From assembly GCA_018897155.1 (NCBI GenBank), contig JAHILE010000052.1, positions 1 through 8,787 of the forward strand: a stretch of 8,787 bases of DNA. The letters run 5' to 3'. Positions within the stretch are counted from its first letter, which is position 1. The number at the start of each line of letters is the position of its first letter. Of the stretch, positions 6,332 to 8,787 are shown in pieces. The position numbers and the translations under genes were made by a program. The notes under the pieces were generated by a model. The model ran no database searches, was not told the origin of the DNA, and worked only from the letters and a program-made list of their open reading frames with translations. This DNA is from Nanoarchaeota archaeon. Its GTDB lineage: Archaea > EX4484-52 > LFW-46.

Positions 6332-6395
6332 CGCATATAACCCCACACAAATCGGTCTTTGTATTGCTGCTTCTATGAACTATTAGTCATCCCTG

Positions 6396-6404
6396 TTTAA
6401 ATAC
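6396..6404 (-). promoter_or_regulatory. Candidate TATA box of the Cys-rich protein gene
   Basis: TATTTAAAC on the - strand lies 65-73 nt before the ATG at 6331, so the transcript would have a leader of about 40 nt. This is unlike the leaderless neighbours. The rest of the stretch 6347-6665 between genes holds the inner inverted-repeat arms, repeat S4 and its tail. Confidence 0.4.
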
Positions 6405-6518
6405 ATTTCCATTCATACCCCATCATACCGAATAATTAATTGTTGAACTGATCGTTGTCATTCCTCAAATCTGCGCCCCACTCACGTAAATGTGAAAAAG
6501 TAGGCGGGTTTTCGAATT

Positions 6519-6602
6519 GAGTTTAACCTTTGGGATTTTGTCGAGTCGCGTAGCGATTCGGACGGAGCCATAGGCGTAGTGACAAAATCCTTTGTTAAGT
6601 GA
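6519..6602. repeat. attC-like three-way-junction repeat S4
   Basis: Boxes GAGTTTAAC (6519-6527) and GTTAAGTGA (6594-6602) match only 5/9. A perfect 10-bp outer stem pairs GGATTTTGTC (6533-6542) with GACAAAATCC (6581-6590). Hairpin A is GAGTCGC-gta-GCGATTC (6543-6559) with the G-T pair. Hairpin B is AC-gga-GCC-ata-GGC-gta-GT (6562-6580). The linker is GG, shorter than the TGGG of the others. Confidence 0.8.
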
Positions 6603-6665
6603 CCTCAACCAATATCAACAAAAGGCGACGGAGCGAAGCGGAGGAGAGTCGAAAGAAAGAGCACG

Positions 6666-7589
6666 TTATAATATGTTATTCAGAATTATCTCCGATTGCA
6701 AATTTTTTCTTTTTTTCAAAAATTCTTTAATAGCATTTATTCCCGAATCTGTATCTTTCATTGTTTTTGCAATATTTCTAAATTCTGGAGGTTTAAGGCG
6801 CAACAAAGAATATTGAACGTCCTTTTTTTCAGCAGAATCTTCTTCCTCGCTAAGAAGTATTTTGTCATATGCTGCTAATGTAGGGTTTATTTTTCTCAAA
6901 CTATCGTAAAACTTATAACCCATATAGAATAGACCAATGCCCCCTACGGAATACCCCGTATCCGAATTTAAAACTGCAAGAAATTCTGATATACTTCCTA
7001 AGTAGATATTTCCGTAAACGAAAACTTTTGCAATTTCGCCCGATGGGTGATATTTTTCAATTTTAGATAACCTATTTATACTATTCTCTTCTGGCAACCA
7101 TTCGTTAGATCTCCAAGGTAGTATGAATGAATTTGGATGAACATATGCACTTAATGGATCCCGAATACATTCTATGATTTCATGCCGTTTTATTTTTTTG
7201 AAATACTCCAAATCATCTTCTTTTCCAAAAGATACTTCTGCAATAGGAATTTTAGTTTTGTCTAATTTTATCCATTTCAGTTGTCCGCCAAAATATCCTT
7301 GTTCTCCCTCAATTATGGAAACCCAGTCGGGATTTGTGTTATATTCCGAAATAAAATATTCATAGGTTTCATCGGCTAATTCTAATTTCCTTTTTTTAGT
7401 CATTCCAAATTGATACCAATGTTTTTTGAAAAAATTGTTTTGCTCAAGTGTATCAATGGCTTTTTGTTTCAAATCATCTTTAAGTTCATAGGCTTTTTGT
7501 AAAAAGGTTTCTCCGCGAGTTGAAAATTCTTTTGGTGTTTCTTTTTCAAAGGGGAATACTCCTAAGAAATCTAGTTCGTCAACATACAT
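6666..7589 (-). CDS. 307-aa protein of unknown function
   Basis: 307 aa, no signal peptide and no clear membrane segment except a short glycine-containing hydrophobic stretch at about 213-227 (VGGIGLFYMGYKFY, within 214-228). Aromatic residues and lysine are abundant. A HEIIE motif at 136-140 followed by H151 recalls metal-binding motifs of some zincins, but the surrounding sequence does not fit a peptidase family I know. Other conserved-looking segments are YVHPNSFILPWRSNEWLP (149-166) and VFVYGNIYLGSISEFLAVL (about 190-208). The C-terminus is lysine-rich. The ATG at 7589 is set by a good TATA box centred about 27 nt upstream. The gene is visibly more A/T-rich than the abiE genes and is the only gene of cassette IV. 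It could be a defence or phage-derived protein, but nothing in the sequence proves it. Confidence 0.75.
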   Translation of the reverse strand: MYVDELDFLGVFPFEKETPKEFSTRGETFLQKAYELKDDLKQKAIDTLEQNNFFKKHWYQFGMTKKRKLELADETYEYFISEYNTNPDWVSIIEGEQGYFGGQLKWIKLDKTKIPIAEVSFGKEDDLEYFKKIKRHEIIECIRDPLSAYVHPNSFILPWRSNEWLPEENSINRLSKIEKYHPSGEIAKVFVYGNIYLGSISEFLAVLNSDTGYSVGGIGLFYMGYKFYDSLRKINPTLAAYDKILLSEEEDSAEKKDVQYSLLRLKPPEFRNIAKTMKDTDSGINAIKEFLKKRKNLQSEIILNNIL

Positions 7590-7612
7590 ACTTTAATTAC
7601 TTATTGATGGTT

Positions 7613-7620
7613 TTTATAAA
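7613..7620 (-). promoter_or_regulatory. TATA box of the 307-aa protein gene
   Basis: TTTATAAA is centred about 27 nt before the ATG at 7589, with no ribosome-binding site between. It is the best TATA match in the window and implies a leaderless transcript. Confidence 0.65.
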
Positions 7621-7665
7621 TATTCTCCTTTTTGTAAATAGACATTTGTGCTCTTTTTTTCGATT

Positions 7666-7749
7666 TCACTTAACGTATCGCGGATAAAAGAAGTTGCCGA
7701 AGGCAATTTGGGCGGAGCGTAGCGAAGCCTTTTATCCGCTGTTGTGCGA
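7666..7749. repeat. attC-like three-way-junction repeat S5
   Basis: Boxes TCACTTAAC (7666-7674) and GTTGTGCGA (7741-7749) match 6/9. The outer stem GCGGATAAAAG (7680-7690) pairs perfectly with CTTTTATCCGC (7729-7739). Hairpin A is AGTTGCC-gaa-GGCAATT (7692-7708) with the G-T pair. Hairpin B is GGC-gga-GC-gta-GC-gaa-GCC (7711-7729), sharing its last base with the outer stem. Bases 7678-7749 are identical to 8078-8149 in S6. Confidence 0.85.
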
Positions 7750-7796
7750 GTGCGATAGTACCGAAGCGTAGCGGAGAGTTCACGGAGCCCCGCCAG

Positions 7797-7985
7797 TTAT
7801 TTTTTCTCGTAAAATTTTGGATTAATAATAGATATTAATAAACCAATTATTAATCCAACTGCCATTCCTTTTGCGTATGGATTTAAACTGAAAATATCTC
7901 CTAAAAATTCTACAAAGATTCCAGTTATTGCTCCAACAACTGCAAGTATTCCCAAAGTCAATAAGAGTTTTTTGGTATCCATCAT
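7797..7985 (-). CDS. Small two-helix membrane protein, unknown function
   Basis: 62 aa. Two membrane segments are clear: about 7-27 (LLLTLGILAVVGAITGIFV) and about 38-55 (AKGMAVGLIIGLLISIIN). A short loop containing FLGDIFSLNPY lies between them, and the tail is charged (KFYEKK). It begins with tandem ATGs. Unlike its neighbours it has a good ribosome-binding site, AAAGGAG, ending 11 nt before the first ATG, and a TATA box 41-49 nt upstream that would give a leader of about 20 nt. A second A/T-rich box at 8004-8012 would give a leaderless transcript instead. It is the sole gene of the shortest cassette. Small two-helix proteins can be toxins, holin-like proteins or subunits of larger complexes; none of these is shown. 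Confidence 0.72.
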   Translation of the reverse strand: MMDTKKLLLTLGILAVVGAITGIFVEFLGDIFSLNPYAKGMAVGLIIGLLISIINPKFYEKK

Positions 7986-8025
7986 AATTTAACATCTCCT
8001 TTCTTTTAAATAGTTTTTATTCGAC

Positions 8026-8034
8026 CTTTAAATA
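8026..8034 (-). promoter_or_regulatory. TATA box of the 62-aa protein gene
   Basis: TATTTAAAG on the - strand lies 41-49 nt before the ATG at 7985. It would give a short leader carrying the AAAGGAG ribosome-binding site. A competing box, TATTTAAAA at 8004-8012, sits about 23 nt before the ATG. Confidence 0.45.
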
Positions 8035-8065
8035 ATCTTCTTTTTGAGGCGGGGCGGAGTGAATT

Positions 8066-8149
8066 TCGCACAACGTTTCGCGGATAAAAGAAGTTGCCGA
8101 AGGCAATTTGGGCGGAGCGTAGCGAAGCCTTTTATCCGCTGTTGTGCGA
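8066..8149. repeat. attC-like three-way-junction repeat S6
   Basis: The boxes TCGCACAAC (8066-8074) and GTTGTGCGA (8141-8149) are perfect complements, the only repeat in which this holds. The outer stem GCGGATAAAAG (8080-8090) pairs with CTTTTATCCGC (8129-8139), with unequal spacers of 5 and 1 nt. The inner hairpins are identical to those of S5. Confidence 0.85.
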
Positions 8150-8164
8150 AGTTGCAATATTATG

Positions 8165-8611
8165 TCACCCCATTTTTTTCTTAACATATGCTAGGCATTT
8201 TTCATTTTTGCATTCCTTACAAACAAATAGTTTGATTTCAGCAAATGCTATAATAAACAACACCCAAAAGACAAACAATAAGATTTTTGTTTTCCAAAGC
8301 CAAAATTGAGGAAATACAAATAGGACTGTCAGGGGTAGTATCGCTCCTAATATATCCCAAAAACTATAATTACTTTGTTTCCTTGGTGGCAGCCACTTTG
8401 ATAACTTACCTGGGAAAATATGACCACATGAATCTAACCTACAAATACACTTTGAGCAATAGGAGTAAATGAGTATTGGTATAGAGATCAGAATGGTTGC
8501 AATATACACTAACCCCATCAGAAAGGATTCGCCCAATATAGCTAATAGTCCAATCAAAATTGATAAGAATATCAAAGACAAACTGGAAACACCATGAAAT
8601 CTATTATTCAT
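8165..8611 (-). CDS. Polytopic membrane protein with cysteine clusters, possible zinc-binding
   Basis: 148 aa from the ATG at 8611. Hydrophobic segments at about 10-30, 31-51, 87-103 and 109-128 suggest four membrane passes. Two cysteine clusters flank the second pair: C52-x2-C55-x-C57-x4-C62-x-H64 after helix 2, and C131-x2-C134-x4-C139 near the C-terminus. Both would lie on the same side of the membrane and could together bind metal, like a split zinc ribbon. The frame is also open from a TTG at 8638, but that start would fall 11 nt from the cassette edge and precede any promoter. The ATG has a GGTGG stretch about 7 nt upstream and an A/T-rich box at 8627-8635. Family and function are not recognised. 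Confidence 0.7.
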   Translation of the reverse strand: MNNRFHGVSSLSLIFLSILIGLLAILGESFLMGLVYIATILISIPILIYSYCSKCICRLDSCGHIFPGKLSKWLPPRKQSNYSFWDILGAILPLTVLFVFPQFWLWKTKILLFVFWVLFIIAFAEIKLFVCKECKNEKCLAYVKKKMG

Positions 8612-8626
8612 TTTAAATCCACCACC

Positions 8627-8635
8627 TATTTTTAG
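8627..8635 (-). promoter_or_regulatory. Weak TATA-like box of the polytopic membrane protein gene
   Basis: CTAAAAATA on the - strand is centred about 20 nt before the ATG at 8611. It abuts the cassette edge, so any promoter for this gene must lie in the last 38 bp of the cassette or in the neighbouring repeat. Confidence 0.3.
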
Positions 8636-8640
8636 CAATT

Positions 8641-8728
8641 TCGCACAACTCTGGGTTTTTGCGAAGTCGTGAGCGAAGCGAACGATTTGGGCGAACCAGA
8701 GTGAGCCGTAAAAACCCTTGTTCAGCGA
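8641..8728. repeat. attC-like three-way-junction repeat S7
   Basis: Boxes TCGCACAAC (8641-8649) and GTTCAGCGA (8720-8728) match 7/9. The outer stem GGGTTTTTGCG (8653-8663) pairs with CGTAAAAACCC (8707-8717), with one G-T pair. Hairpin A is AGTCGT-ga-GC-gaa-GC-ga-ACGATT (8665-8687) with the conserved G-T pair. After TGGG, hairpin B is short (GGC/GCC). The right box sequence is new in the window, so a different cassette should start here. Confidence 0.8.
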
Positions 8729-8787
8729 TCCGAACGAAGTGAGGGCAAGGCACGAAGTGCCGAAGAGTCGCCCCCGCCCGTCAAGAA
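8720..8787. other. Left end of a seventh cassette, cut by the window edge
   Basis: After GTTCAGCGA the sequence has the G/C-rich tail seen after S2, S3 and S5, with a small hairpin (GCAC-gaa-GTGC, 8750-8760) and a run CCCCCGCCC at 8771-8779. The run resembles the inner inverted-repeat arm of cassette II. No coding region is visible before the edge. Confidence 0.5.

Larger units (their letters stand above)
4701..6527 (-). mobile_element. Gene cassette III (His-Cys protein operon and secreted Cys-rich protein)
   Basis: The end boxes GTTAAGCTC (S3) and GAGTTTAAC (S4) pair at 9/9 with one G-T. Two nested inverted repeats lie inside: TTCGAAAACCCGC (4752-4764) with GCGGGTTTTCGAA (6504-6516), and GGGGCGCAGA (4778-4787) with TCTGCGCCCC (6470-6479). 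They are about 1.7 kb apart and bracket all four genes. At about 1.8 kb this is the largest cassette in the window. Confidence 0.65.
6594..7674 (-). mobile_element. Gene cassette IV (307-aa protein)
   Basis: The end boxes GTTAAGTGA (S4) and TCACTTAAC (S5) are perfect complements. These box sequences occur only at the two ends of this cassette. Inside, TCGAAAGAAAGAGCAC (6649-6664) pairs with GTGCTCTTTTTTTCGA (7648-7663) at 16/16 with one G-T pair, about 1 kb apart. Confidence 0.65.
7741..8074 (-). mobile_element. Gene cassette V (62-aa membrane protein)
   Basis: The end boxes GTTGTGCGA (S5) and TCGCACAAC (S6) are perfect complements. An imperfect inner inverted repeat, TTCACGGAGCCCCGCC (7779-7794) with GGCGGGGCGGAGTGAA (8048-8063), pairs at 13/16. 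The repeat period S5 to S6 is exactly 400 bp, so gene plus one repeat is a 400-bp unit. Confidence 0.65.
8141..8649 (-). mobile_element. Gene cassette VI (polytopic membrane protein)
   Basis: The end boxes extend to 15 bp: GTTGTGCGAAGTTGC (8141-8155) pairs with GCAATTTCGCACAAC (8635-8649) at 15/15 with one G-T. No separate inner arm is present and the gene nearly fills the cassette, so this is the most compact unit of the array. Confidence 0.65.

Noticed and set aside
6592-6878. Short + strand frames over the S4 tail and the 3' end of the 307-aa gene
   Set aside because: They are antisense to a better gene and begin in repeat DNA.
8094-8309. 71-aa + strand frame starting in repeat S6
   Set aside because: It starts inside the repeat and runs antisense to the membrane protein gene.
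2215-8728. CRISPR array
   Set aside because: The repeats are 82-95 bp, differ in sequence, and are separated by 0.3-1.8 kb of coding DNA rather than by short uniform spacers.
2215-8728. tRNA-like genes or a tRNA array, because of the branched fold
   Set aside because: The fold has only two inner hairpins, no T-loop sequence, no anticodon-type loop, and stems that vary freely.
2215-8728. Simple transcription terminators between genes
   Set aside because: They lack T-runs, have two covarying inner hairpins, and share boxes that match across genes, none of which a terminator requires. A secondary terminator effect is still possible.
2215-8728. Insertion sequences or MITEs
   Set aside because: No transposase is present, no target-site duplications are evident, and the repeats are between all genes rather than inside some. 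A transposon-like origin of the inner inverted repeats remains an alternative.
2215-8728. Xer/dif-type modules instead of attC
   Set aside because: dif-like sites are about 28 bp with two 11-bp arms and a 6-bp centre. These repeats are longer and structured, and their junction rule centres on AAC/GTT.

Overview
The window looks archaeal. The gene entering from the left encodes the end of a PGF-pre-PGF-type surface-protein domain followed by a C-terminal membrane anchor. Most genes have an A/T-rich TATA-like box centred about 25-28 nt before the start codon, which is the archaeal leaderless-transcript pattern. One gene has an archaeal-style lipoprotein signal. A DPANN-like or other uncultured archaeon is a reasonable guess, but nothing here fixes the lineage.

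Left part (1-2134, + strand): the C-terminal end of the surface protein, then a two-gene AbiE-type system (AbiEi-like winged-helix regulator and AbiEii-like nucleotidyltransferase, 1 nt apart) with its own promoter.

Right part (about 2215-8787): a gene-cassette array. Seven structured repeats of about 82-95 bp (S1-S7) separate six blocks of unrelated genes, and every gene there is on the - strand. Each repeat has a left box ending in AAC (CAC in S1), an outer stem of about 10-11 bp, two inner hairpins joined by a conserved TGGG-like linker (a three-way junction), and a right box starting with GTT. This resembles integron attC sites (RYYYAAC...GTTRRRY). The decisive observation is that the right box of each repeat pairs with the left box of the NEXT repeat, across the gene. 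This holds 9/9 (counting G-T pairs) in all six cassettes, while the two boxes of one repeat match fully only in S6. That is what recombination at G^TT produces when whole cassettes are exchanged. Five of the six cassettes also carry a private inverted repeat of 13-16 bp just inside their ends.

Cassette contents, left to right: I, a lipoprotein with a possible OB-fold; II, an SGNH hydrolase and a transglutaminase-like protein, each with its own promoter; III, an overlapping three-gene operon (60 aa, 71 aa, and a caspase/gingipain-like His-Cys protein) plus a secreted cysteine-rich protein; IV, a 307-aa protein of unknown function; V, a 62-aa two-helix membrane protein; VI, a polytopic membrane protein with cysteine clusters. 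A seventh cassette begins at the right edge.

No integrase is in the window. Gene direction and the strand bias of the G-T pairs suggest that the array reads leftwards and that the + strand is the folded strand. An attI site and a tyrosine recombinase would then lie beyond the right edge. Unlike most bacterial cassettes, these appear to carry their own promoters.
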